Shown: positions 1 to 5,540, numbered from the stretch's first letter. The stretch is 6,198 bases of DNA from Anaerolineae bacterium (GCA_026417715.1 JAOACU010000176.1:1-6198); one strand, 5' to 3'. A program made the numbers and translations. The notes: generated by a model from the sequence alone, not told the origin.

Positions 1-2
1 CT

Positions 3-32
3 AGTCGCCAACAACTGGCTTTGCCCAGCCCT
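3..32 (+). repeat. Diverged direct repeat, copy A
   Basis: This segment begins AGTCGCCAACA and ends CTTTGC-CCAGCCCT. The same two blocks, in the same order and orientation, recur at 165-194, with only a few substitutions and single-base indels between them. Its tail is also present in inverted form at 41-57, which creates the hairpin annotated at 19-57. The element is cut by the window edge, so its true left end is unknown. It is probably one copy of a dispersed intergenic repeat family (inference). Confidence 0.6.
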
Positions 33-57
33 GAATTGGGTCAGGGCTGGCGCAAAG
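19..57. repeat. Long hairpin (inverted repeat)
   Basis: Positions 25-34 (CCAGCCCTGA) pair perfectly with 41-50 (TCAGGGCTGG) around a 6-nt loop. The stem then continues with 19-24 (CTTTGC) against 52-57 (GCAAAG), leaving a single bulged base at 51. That gives 16 base pairs in total. No T-run follows on either side, so a simple rho-independent terminator is not supported. It could still be a transcript end or processing structure for a gene lying to the left of the window, or part of a mobile palindromic repeat. Confidence 0.7.
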
Positions 58-87
58 TCTATTGACAGGCGAATAAATTCACACCAA

Positions 88-153
88 CAACTACCCGAAG
101 CCGACCTACGTCGGCTAATTTAGCCCGCGAAGGCGGGCTTGGGGTGGTAGTCG
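88..153. repeat. Two-hairpin palindromic module
   Basis: Two compact stem-loops stand side by side. AGCCGAC (99-105) pairs with GTCGGCT (110-116) around loop CTAC, and AGCCCGC (122-128) pairs with GCGGGCT (133-139) around loop GAAG. An outer stem, 88-95 against 146-153 with one mismatch, can close both into a three-way junction. The arrangement resembles REP/BIME-type bacterial interspersed palindromes. That assignment is inferred from structure, since there is no second copy in the window. Confidence 0.6.
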
Positions 154-154
154 C

Positions 155-171
155 GGCGACTTGCAGTCGCC
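155..171. repeat. Short palindrome GGCGAC-N5-GTCGCC
   Basis: GGCGAC (155-160) and GTCGCC (166-171) form a perfect 6-bp stem around TTGCA. Its right arm is the start of direct-repeat copy B. The matching GTCGCC at 4-9 suggests the window opens inside an equivalent palindrome of copy A. Confidence 0.5.
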
Positions 172-194
172 AACACCAACTTTGCACCAGCCCT
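165..194 (+). repeat. Diverged direct repeat, copy B
   Basis: This is the second copy of the element at 3-32: AGTCGCCAACA followed by CTTTGCACCAGCCCT. It differs from copy A mainly by an inserted A before CCAGCCCT and by a changed 4-5 nt stretch before CTTTGC. The two copies flank the 88-153 hairpin module. Confidence 0.6.
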
Positions 195-197
195 AAC

Positions 198-225
198 GGA
201 ATACGGAGTACGGAATACGTCATTA
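198..225 (+). repeat. Heptameric tandem units GGAATAC/GGAGTAC
   Basis: Three consecutive 7-bp units, GGAATAC, GGAGTAC and GGAATAC (198-218), are followed by a degenerate fourth (GTCATTA, 219-225). The unit ends in -TAC and has the same period and base pattern as the longer array at 2015-2119. The run ends two bases before the -35 hexamer of the importer promoter. Confidence 0.65.
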
Positions 226-227
226 CC

Positions 228-256
228 TTGACAAGAACCGTAAGCGCGTGTACTAT
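228..256 (+). promoter_or_regulatory. Sigma70-type promoter of the ABC importer operon
   Basis: A perfect TTGACA -35 box (228-233) is followed by a 17-bp spacer and TACTAT (251-256) as the -10 box, which matches four of six consensus bases. Transcription would start near 263 and leave a leader of roughly 34 nt before the start codon of the binding protein. No operator is recognised, but the heptameric repeat directly upstream sits where an activator could bind. Confidence 0.7.
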
Positions 257-285
257 GAGTGCACTAAATTTTGCTCCGCGTGCAT

Positions 286-292
286 AAGGAGG
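286..292 (+). promoter_or_regulatory. Strong Shine-Dalgarno AAGGAGG
   Basis: AAGGAGG lies 4 nt before the ATG at 297. It fixes this ATG as the start of the binding protein and contrasts with the permease gene at 2128, which has no comparable site. Confidence 0.85.
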
Positions 293-296
293 AAAA

Positions 297-2009
297 ATGT
301 CAGACTCGAAAGGTGACAACAGCAATCGCTGGTTGATAGGGATCATCGTCATTCTGCTCGTTGCGCTCTGCGGCGCGCTGGCGGTAGGCGCAGGTGTCTT
401 TTATCTTCTGACACAACAAGCCAGCCCCGTTGCGCAACCTAGCGCACCCACAGTTGTACCCGTAACGCGCGCAACGCCAACCGCCGTGCGCGCACCCAGC
501 ACCGGAGGCAAAACGATTCTGCGTTTGCCCGGCCTCAGCGATCCGCGCACACTCGATCCCGCACAGGTGAATGATGTGGTGGCGGGTGAGTTCGTCGCGG
601 AAATTTTCAGCGGCTTGGTCGCGCTCGACAAAGACCTGCGGGTTGTTCCTGATATTGCCGAACGTTGGGAAGTGAGCGAAGACCGCAAGACCTACACGTT
701 CTATCTGCGCAAAGAAGTCAAGTTCCACGATGGTCGCCCGGTGACCGCGCAAGATTTCAAGTACTCGATTGAGCGCGTAGCAAACCCCGCCACGCGTTCG
801 CCAACCGCAGAAAACTATCTGGGCGATATTGTGGGCGTGAAAGAAAAGTTGAATCGCCGTGCCCAAGAAGTGAGCGGTGTTCAAGTCGTGGACGATTACA
901 CACTCAAAATTACGATTGACGCACCCAAGTCGTACTTTCTAGCCAAGTTGACTTTTCCGACTGCCTACGTCGTGGACAAGAACAACGTCGAGCGCGGTGG
1001 ACGCACGTGGACGGACAAGCCCAATGGCACAGGACCGTTCAAACTCAAAGAGTATGTGCGCGCGCAACGCATCATCCTCGCCAAGAATGAACACTATTAC
1101 GGCGAAATCAAGCCCAAAGTGGATGAAGTGCATTTCATTCTGAGCGGCGGATCGGCAATGACGATGTACGAAAACGGCGATCTCGAATCGGTGTACGTCA
1201 CGATTGCTGACATCGAGCGCGTGAGCGATCCCAACAGCCCACTGAACAAGCAGTTGTATGTGGGTCCTGCGCTCACGACTGGTTTCATCGTCTTCAACAC
1301 GCGCAAGGCACCGTTCGATGATCCCAAAGTGCGCCAAGCGTTTGCGTATGCGATTGATCGGCAAAGAGTGATTGATGTCGTGTATCGCAAGATGCCGCTT
1401 GCCGCCAAGACGATTCTACCGCCAGGAATGCCGGGCTATTCCGAACCCGACAAGCCCATCACCTATGATCCAGCCAAAGCCAAACAACTGCTCGCCGAAT
1501 CGAAATACGCTGGCAAACTACCCGACATCACTTGGACGACGATTGGCGGTGGTGGGTCTGCTTCACAAAGCGTCCAAGTCATCGTGGGAATGTTGAGGGA
1601 AAATCTGGGCGTGCGCATCTCGATTCAACAAACCGACGACGCGAGTTTCTTCAACACGATTGACGACCCTGCCACCAATCCCTATCAGATGTTCGATGTG
1701 GGTTGGCAGGCGGACTATGTGGACCCGCAAAACTTTTTGGACATTTTGTTCCGTTCGACGAGTATGCAAAACTGGTCGAGTTACAAAAATCCTGACGTGG
1801 ACAAGTTACTCGATCAAGCGGCAGTGGAGAGCAACAACGAGGTGCGTTTCAAGTTGTATCGCCAAGCCGAACAGATAATTCTGGAAGACGCACCGGTGAT
1901 TCCGCTCTCGCATTCGCGCGAATATTGGCTCACCAAACCGTACGTCAAAGGGATGATCTATCCGCCTATCATCATCCCGCGACTCAAGTACGTGTCCATT
2001 GAAAGGTGA
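297..2009 (+). CDS. ABC transporter substrate-binding protein, family 5 (peptide/nickel type)
   Basis: This is a 570-residue extracellular solute-binding protein of the DppA/OppA class (SBP_bac_5), which captures oligopeptides or related ligands outside the membrane and hands them to the permeases. Residues 1-11 are hydrophilic, 12-39 form one hydrophobic helix, and 41-70 are a Pro/Ala/Thr/Val-rich linker. The binding domain runs from about 73 to the end. Family hallmarks are visible: LDPAQ near 86, WEVSEDRKTYTFYLRKEVKF (124-143) with HDGRPVTAQDF following, NGTGPFKL (243-250), and VRQAFAYAIDR in the middle. The only cysteine near the N-terminus (C25, in LVALCG) does not fit a lipobox, because leucine precedes it. 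The protein is therefore probably an uncleaved membrane-anchored SBP rather than a lipoprotein (inference). The start is set by AAGGAGG upstream. The ligand cannot be read from sequence. It is the first gene of an operon with two permeases. Confidence 0.92.
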   Translation: MSDSKGDNSNRWLIGIIVILLVALCGALAVGAGVFYLLTQQASPVAQPSAPTVVPVTRATPTAVRAPSTGGKTILRLPGLSDPRTLDPAQVNDVVAGEFVAEIFSGLVALDKDLRVVPDIAERWEVSEDRKTYTFYLRKEVKFHDGRPVTAQDFKYSIERVANPATRSPTAENYLGDIVGVKEKLNRRAQEVSGVQVVDDYTLKITIDAPKSYFLAKLTFPTAYVVDKNNVERGGRTWTDKPNGTGPFKLKEYVRAQRIILAKNEHYYGEIKPKVDEVHFILSGGSAMTMYENGDLESVYVTIADIERVSDPNSPLNKQLYVGPALTTGFIVFNTRKAPFDDPKVRQAFAYAIDRQRVIDVVYRKMPLAAKTILPPGMPGYSEPDKPITYDPAKAKQLLAESKYAGKLPDITWTTIGGGGSASQSVQVIVGMLRENLGVRISIQQTDDASFFNTIDDPATNPYQMFDVGWQADYVDPQNFLDILFRSTSMQNWSSYKNPDVDKLLDQAAVESNNEVRFKLYRQAEQIILEDAPVIPLSHSREYWLTKPYVKGMIYPPIIIPRLKYVSIER

Positions 2010-2014
2010 TAGAC

Positions 2015-2119
2015 GTGATACGTGAGGCGTGATGCGTGATACGCAATACGTGATACGAAATATTGCGTATTGCGTATCACGTATTACGTGTCACGCCTCA
2101 CGTGTCACGCCTCACGTTT
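2015..2119. repeat. Array of fifteen 7-bp units with central inversion
   Basis: The region divides exactly into fifteen heptamers. The left units are GTGATAC, GTGAGGC, GTGATGC, GTGATAC, GCAATAC, GTGATAC and GAAATAT. From about 2064 the same words appear reverse-complemented (GTATTGC, GTATCAC, GTATTAC, GTGTCAC, GCCTCAC, GTGTCAC, GCCTCAC at 2067-2115). This yields a perfect 16-bp inverted repeat, 2035-2050 against 2066-2081, with a 15-nt spacer. Pairing extends outward with wobbles to roughly 2021/2095. It fills nearly all of the 118-nt gap between the binding protein and the first permease. In mRNA it would be a large stem-loop, comparable in position to the REP element between malE and malF, and could lower permease relative to binding-protein expression (inference). 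Confidence 0.85.
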
Positions 2120-2127
2120 GACTCACT

Positions 2128-3111
2128 ATGGCAACATACATTCTACGTCGCTTGCTGTGGTTGCCGATTCTCCTCTTTTTTGTCTCCGTCATCACGTTCG
2201 CACTGGGCTTGTACGGTCCGGGCGATCCGGTGCAGGTGCTCTTGGGTTTGCGCGCGAATCCCGAAACAGTCGAACGGTTGCGCCGCGAGTACGGTTTTGA
2301 CCAGCCCTTTTACATTCAATACATCAACTATGTGCTAAACGCGTTACAAGGTAATTTTGGCTACTCGCTGGTCAAGTATCGCGATCAACCGGTGGGTGCG
2401 CTCATCGCACAAGCGTTGCCCGTGACGATTCAATTGAACCTCGTGGCGATTCTGATGGGCGTGGGAATTGGCGTGCCGCTGGGCTTGCTTGCCGGACTCA
2501 AGCGCGATACGTGGATTGACTTGGTGATTCGCGCGCTCGTCATTGCGGGCATTTCACCCCCCATCATCTTTCTCAATCCCGTGCTGACGTTCATCTTTTC
2601 GCGTCGGCACGAGATTGTGTTGACCGCGCTCAACCTTAAATTTACAATCGGTCCACTCTTGCCGATGGTGCAAGGGTACTGGGAAGGCATTTTCAGCGCA
2701 AAGATCATTTTGCCGGCGTTTATTGAATCATTGGGCATTATCGCTGTGATGACGCGGCAGATGCGCGCGGGCATCATCGAAGTTTTGAGTGCGGATTACA
2801 TTCGCACGGCGCGCGCCAAGGGCTTGCGCGAACGCGTCGTGATCCTGCGCCACGCAATGCGCAACGCGCTCATTCCCATCGCGACCATTCTCGGTTTGAT
2901 GCTGGGCGGCTTGGTGGCTGGATCGTTCCTCGTCGAAAATTGGTTCGGCATTCCTGGCATCGGTCAACTCGCGTTCGACGCGCTCTTGTCGCGCGATTAC
3001 TATATCACGATGGCACTGGTGTTGTTGATTGCGGTCGCGTACGTCCTCTCGAATTTGCTCGTAGATGTGCTGTATGGCGTACTCGACCCGCGCATTCGGA
3101 AATCGGTATGA
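2128..3111 (+). CDS. ABC transporter permease, DppB/OppB-like
   Basis: This 327-residue integral membrane subunit forms half of the channel of a peptide/nickel-type ABC importer. The N-terminus MATYILRRLLWLPILLFFVS is typical of the family: TM1 at about 10-28, followed by the GDP motif (31-34, PGDP) and the conserved soluble region YGFDQPFYIQY (55-65). Further membrane segments lie near 100-122, 133-157, 193-207, 248-270 and 291-315, giving the usual six. The EAA loop that docks on the ATPase is DYIRTARAKGLRERVV (223-238) followed by RHAMRNALIP. An in-frame stop at 2119-2121 excludes a longer form. No Shine-Dalgarno sequence precedes the ATG, which lies just after the heptamer hairpin, so initiation may be weak or may depend on structure. 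Its last codons overlap the next permease by ATGA. Confidence 0.92.
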   Translation: MATYILRRLLWLPILLFFVSVITFALGLYGPGDPVQVLLGLRANPETVERLRREYGFDQPFYIQYINYVLNALQGNFGYSLVKYRDQPVGALIAQALPVTIQLNLVAILMGVGIGVPLGLLAGLKRDTWIDLVIRALVIAGISPPIIFLNPVLTFIFSRRHEIVLTALNLKFTIGPLLPMVQGYWEGIFSAKIILPAFIESLGIIAVMTRQMRAGIIEVLSADYIRTARAKGLRERVVILRHAMRNALIPIATILGLMLGGLVAGSFLVENWFGIPGIGQLAFDALLSRDYYITMALVLLIAVAYVLSNLLVDVLYGVLDPRIRKSV

Positions 3112-4043
3112 CGGCACGTACGTTCTCACGCTCCTCTGCACGCGCGCGTGTCGTGCGACGTCTCTTGTCGAATCCACCTGCGACGTTGGGCGCCATCGTC
3201 ATCGTCTTGATGGTGATCGCCGCGATTTTCGCACCGTTCATCGCGCCGTATGCGTACGATCAACAAAACTTGGATTACATCGAAAAGCCACCCAGCGCGG
3301 CGCATTGGTTCGGCACGGATGGCTTGGGGCGCGATATGTTCAGTCGCATCGTGTGGGGCGCGCGTTCGGCAGTGTTCGTGATCGTGATGGTCACACTGGT
3401 CAATCTGGCACTAGGAATTCCCTTGGGCGCGCTGGCGGGCTATTTGGAGGGTTGGGCAGATACGATTATAATGCGCCTTGCCGATATTCTGTTCGCGTTC
3501 CCCGGTTTGCTCTTTGTGTTCTTCATCGCGGCAACCATCAAACCAAGCGTACTCAACTGGGCAAGATCGGTGGGCTTGAACGAGTTGGCACAAAGTGGTT
3601 ATCTCGACTATGCCGTCGTCATCCTCGCGCTGGGCGTCATCGGTTGGGCGGGCTTGGCACGGTTGATTCGCGCGCAGGTGTTGACGATCAAGCAGCGCGA
3701 GTTTGTGCTCGCGGCGCGCGCGATTGGTGTGCCCACCTGGCGCATCATCACGCGACACATTCTGCCGAACGCAGTCACGCCAATCATCGTGGCAATGTCA
3801 ATGGGCTTGGGCGACATTGCGCTTTCGGAAGGTTACCTGAGTTTTCTAGGCATCGGCTTGCAACCACCTGCACCCAGTTGGGGCAACATCATCGCGGAGA
3901 ACGCGGGACGTTACTGGCGGCGTTTCCCAGAAATGATTTGGCTGGTGTTCATTCCGGGTTTGGTGCTCGCCGCCGTTGTCTTCGCCTTCAACTTCTTTGG
4001 TGATGGACTTAATGAAGCCCTGAATCCGGAGATTACAGATTAA
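3108..4043 (+). CDS. ABC transporter permease, DppC/OppC-like
   Basis: This 311-residue second channel subunit pairs with the DppB-like protein. The start at 3108 is chosen because its ATG overlaps the previous stop (ATGA) and because MTARTFSRSSARARVVRRLL then precedes TM1 (about 25-47), as in the family. A start at 2940 would add a basic, non-homologous tail read from inside the upstream gene. Hallmarks are the OppC N-terminal segment, HWFGTDGLGRDMFSRIVWGA (66-85), the EAA loop REFVLAARAIGVPTWRIITR (197-216) with HILPN after it, the SFLGIGLQPPAPSWG region (245-259), and a C-terminal FNFFGDGLNEALNP. A loop of roughly 30 residues around 144-168 (after IAATIK) looks longer than in short DppC proteins. 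Translational coupling should give equal amounts of the two permeases. No ATPase gene follows. Confidence 0.92.
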   Translation: MTARTFSRSSARARVVRRLLSNPPATLGAIVIVLMVIAAIFAPFIAPYAYDQQNLDYIEKPPSAAHWFGTDGLGRDMFSRIVWGARSAVFVIVMVTLVNLALGIPLGALAGYLEGWADTIIMRLADILFAFPGLLFVFFIAATIKPSVLNWARSVGLNELAQSGYLDYAVVILALGVIGWAGLARLIRAQVLTIKQREFVLAARAIGVPTWRIITRHILPNAVTPIIVAMSMGLGDIALSEGYLSFLGIGLQPPAPSWGNIIAENAGRYWRRFPEMIWLVFIPGLVLAAVVFAFNFFGDGLNEALNPEITD

Positions 4044-4056
4044 AACAGTAACTACA

Positions 4057-4350
4057 ATGTCGAATCTGGAAGACATCAAGACTAAGTTGAGAGAGTTGAA
4101 ACCGATCATCGCTGAACGATACAAAGCCAAGCAGGTCAGTTTGTTTGGTTCTTTTGTGCGTGGAGAACAAACGGCTGACAGTGACGTTGACATTTTGGCA
4201 GAGTTCGACGACGACGCCGATTTGTTTGATTTGATAGGACTGACGCTGTTTTTGGAAGAGATACTCCAGCGCCGCGTAGATGTCGTTCCCAAACGCACAC
4301 TTCGGGAAGAGTTGCACGAGTCGGTTTTGCACGAGGTCGTCGCTGTATGA
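4057..4350 (+). CDS. MntA-type minimal nucleotidyltransferase (antitoxin of an MNT/HEPN pair)
   Basis: This 97-residue protein belongs to the minimal nucleotidyltransferase family (NTP_transf_2, MNT). Residues 29-45 carry the active-site pattern G31-S32-x10-D43-x-D45 (LFGSFVRGE, then DSDVDI). A third metal-binding Asp is likely D75 in RRVDVVPK, so the catalytic triad looks complete. In characterised pairs, MntA neutralises a HEPN ribonuclease (HepT) by adding AMP units to a tyrosine near the toxin active site. That is family knowledge and has not been shown here. The gene starts only 13 nt after the DppC-like stop, without an obvious Shine-Dalgarno sequence, so it may be read from the importer transcript. 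Its stop overlaps the ATG of the next frame (ATGA at 4347-4350), the usual antitoxin-toxin coupling. The DNA here is visibly less G+C-rich than the importer genes, which suggests acquisition. Confidence 0.85.
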   Translation: MSNLEDIKTKLRELKPIIAERYKAKQVSLFGSFVRGEQTADSDVDILAEFDDDADLFDLIGLTLFLEEILQRRVDVVPKRTLREELHESVLHEVVAV

Positions 4351-4505
4351 GAGACTATATTGAGTTTTGCATAAGTAATGCAAAAGTCAGTCTTTCCATG
4401 GTAAATCAGAAGCATAGATGCAGGCCCATAGGAGATCTTGTGAACGGCACAGTCGGCGTTTGGTTGTCACTAATATTGAACTCACCGAAACTTTTTTCTA
4501 ATTGA
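4347..4505 (+). pseudogene. Truncated reading frame in the HEPN toxin position, cut by the IS
   Basis: An ATG overlapping the MNT stop opens a frame of 52 codons beginning MRDYIEFCISNAK. A HEPN/DUF86 (HepT-like) partner normally starts exactly here, and openings such as MRDY(L/I)E are common in that family. Whole partners run to about 110-140 residues and carry an R-x(4-6)-H motif in the C-terminal half; neither the length nor the motif is present. From codon 43 the frame is inside the left inverted repeat of the insertion sequence, and it ends at TGA 4503-4505, overlapping the transposase 3' end. Residues after about 13 are not recognisable as HEPN, so more than a clean insertion may have occurred. 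The HEPN identity rests mainly on context. Confidence 0.5.
4472..4495 (+). repeat. IS left terminal inverted repeat
   Basis: AATATTGAACTCACCGAAAC followed by TTTT pairs with the complement of 5400-5423, with two mismatches (A/G at 4475 and C/A at 4483). The transposase stop codon lies just three bases inside this repeat. Confidence 0.8.
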
Positions 4506-5340
4506 TGAGGTTGCGCAAATTGATCATGGCAAACGCCATACAGTGCAACCCAAAGAAATAAGCATCTTTGCGCTCAAAGCGAATCAACAGTCGTTTGAAC
4601 TTATCCACCCACGCAAACGTCCGTTCGTTACCAAAACGCTGCGCATAGACCTCCGCATTGAATAAGCGCTTGCGTCCACGCTTGGGGTATTTCCGATGGC
4701 GGCGATTCTCCGCCATATTCGGAATCACCCCATAAGCGAAACAAACCTGCCGCGCCTCGCGGCTATCAAAGGCCGTATCGGCGTTCAGCAGACTGCCGCG
4801 AATGTCCAGCCCTAGCCGCTTGAGGGTTCGAAAGATGTGCCGCAAGTGCGGCACGAGATTAAAGGCGTCGTGGTGGTTGCCTGCCACAATCCCCGTACTG
4901 GCAAGCACGTAGCCGTGTTTGTCGGTGAGGGGCAAAATATTGCTGGTTTTTGCCTTTTTCCGCCCTTGATAGGCAACGGATTGTCCCCCTTTCTTGGCGA
5001 TGGTATGCGTCCCATCCAGGTTCAGGACGCTCACATCAAGGGCGCGCCGGACTTTACCAACACTATGTTCCCAGACTCGCTGCAGACTGCCATCCCGACA
5101 CCATTTGCGGAAATGATAGTAGATGGCATCGGGGCTAATCTCAGGCTTGGTGGGATCGTTAGGGTCACGGTCAATGGGCAGTTGATCCCACTGACATCCT
5201 GTATGCAAGAGATAGAGGATGTAGTTAAACACTTTAAACAAAGGTATCTTGCAGACAAAGCCACGACGCGCTTTGGACAGGTAGGGCTCAACGTGGCGTG
5301 CAAATTCTTTGGCGGTCAATCGAGTGGGGATCTGGCTCAT
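4498..5340 (-). CDS. IS5-family transposase (DDE, DUF4096-type N-terminus)
   Basis: This 280-residue transposase cuts the element ends and joins them to target DNA. The N-terminal part carries the helical IS5-type region with TGCQWDQLP (47-55) and YYHFRKWCRDGSLQRVW (74-90). The catalytic RNase H-fold core follows. The first Asp is D109 in LNLDGTHT, the second is D188 in LLNADTAFDS, and the Glu is E239 within Y232-x2-R235-x3-E239 (YAQRFGNERTFAWVDKF). All three acidic residues are in place and the frame is uninterrupted. The start is the ATG at 5340-5338, preceded by GGAGG (5350-5346) at 5-nt spacing. Base and codon use differ from the GCG/CGC-rich importer genes, as expected for a mobile element. 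A 174-codon frame on the opposite strand is only its shadow. Confidence 0.93.
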   Translation of the reverse strand: MSQIPTRLTAKEFARHVEPYLSKARRGFVCKIPLFKVFNYILYLLHTGCQWDQLPIDRDPNDPTKPEISPDAIYYHFRKWCRDGSLQRVWEHSVGKVRRALDVSVLNLDGTHTIAKKGGQSVAYQGRKKAKTSNILPLTDKHGYVLASTGIVAGNHHDAFNLVPHLRHIFRTLKRLGLDIRGSLLNADTAFDSREARQVCFAYGVIPNMAENRRHRKYPKRGRKRLFNAEVYAQRFGNERTFAWVDKFKRLLIRFERKDAYFFGLHCMAFAMINLRNLIN

Positions 5341-5374
5341 ACTTGCCTCCGTAGAGATTGAATTCCAGGCAAGT

Positions 5375-5403
5375 ATTATGTGCAGATCGCCCTTATTTGA
5401 AAA
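5375..5403 (-). promoter_or_regulatory. Candidate transposase promoter
   Basis: Read on the minus strand, TTTTCA (5403-5398) is separated by 17 bp from CATAAT (5380-5375), which matches five of six -10 consensus bases. The -35 box overlaps the inner edge of the right inverted repeat, so transposase binding to the end could repress its own transcription (inference). The predicted start is near 5368, about 27 nt before the start codon. Confidence 0.5.
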
Positions 5404-5423
5404 GTTTCGGTTAGTTCAACATT
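5400..5423 (-). repeat. IS right terminal inverted repeat
   Basis: Its complement reads AATGTTGAACTAACCGAAAC followed by TTTT and matches the left end at 22 of 24 positions. The flank immediately outside is TAGCACACG and does not repeat the sequence outside the left end. Confidence 0.8.
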
Positions 5424-5485
5424 TAGCACACGTGTTCCGTCTCGTCAATTACCGTTTTGTACCCAAGAGCGAATTTGTTTAACCT

Positions 5486-5514
5486 TTGCTTTCATCGCTC
5501 GAGCGCGCTATAAT
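5486..5514 (+). promoter_or_regulatory. Sigma70-type promoter of the Asp-box protein gene
   Basis: A perfect TATAAT -10 box (5509-5514) stands 17 bp after TTGCTT (5486-5491), a -35 box matching three of six bases. Transcription would begin near 5521 and give a leader of about 33 nt. The promoter makes the downstream gene independent of the interrupted operon to the left. Confidence 0.65.
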
Positions 5515-5540
5515 TCAGTCCAGAAGATACCACTTGTCTC

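Larger units (their letters stand above)
4472..5423 (-). mobile_element. IS5-family insertion sequence, about 0.95 kb
   Basis: The element is bounded by imperfect terminal inverted repeats and carries one intact DDE transposase on the minus strand. The two 24-bp ends (4472-4495 and the complement of 5400-5423) match at 22 positions. The exact outer boundary is uncertain, because the outermost bases blend into similar A/T-rich flanks (CTAA on the left, TTAG on the right) and no unambiguous target duplication is visible. Its size and single frame fit the IS5 group. The ends and the frame are undamaged, so it may be recently acquired or still mobile (inference). Confidence 0.85.

Noticed and set aside
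19..57. Rho-independent terminator
   Set aside because: The stem is strong, but no T-tract follows on either strand.
357..380. Lipobox at C25 of the binding protein
   Set aside because: The residue before the cysteine is leucine, not Gly/Ala/Ser, and the hydrophobic stretch continues well beyond it, which fits a membrane anchor better.
2015..2119. CRISPR-like array
   Set aside because: Units are only 7 bp, contiguous and without unique spacers, and the orientation reverses halfway.
2063..2338. Two small plus-strand frames beginning at 2063 and 2070
   Set aside because: They start inside the heptamer array and then run out of frame through the DppB-like gene. Their repetitive R-x-T-like residues are just the 7-bp units being translated.
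2940..3107. Longer start for the DppC-like permease
   Set aside because: The added 56 residues are basic, non-family sequence read within the upstream permease. The ATGA overlap at 3108 and the typical N-terminus there are decisive.
4837..5361. 174-codon plus-strand frame within the IS
   Set aside because: It is antisense to an intact transposase with its full DDE motif, has no recognisable domain and is best explained as codon shadow.
5424..5480. HepT 3' remnant after the IS (frame reading LAHVFRLVNYRFVPKSEFV)
   Set aside because: It is very short, lacks an R-x(4-6)-H motif and does not resemble a HEPN C-terminus.
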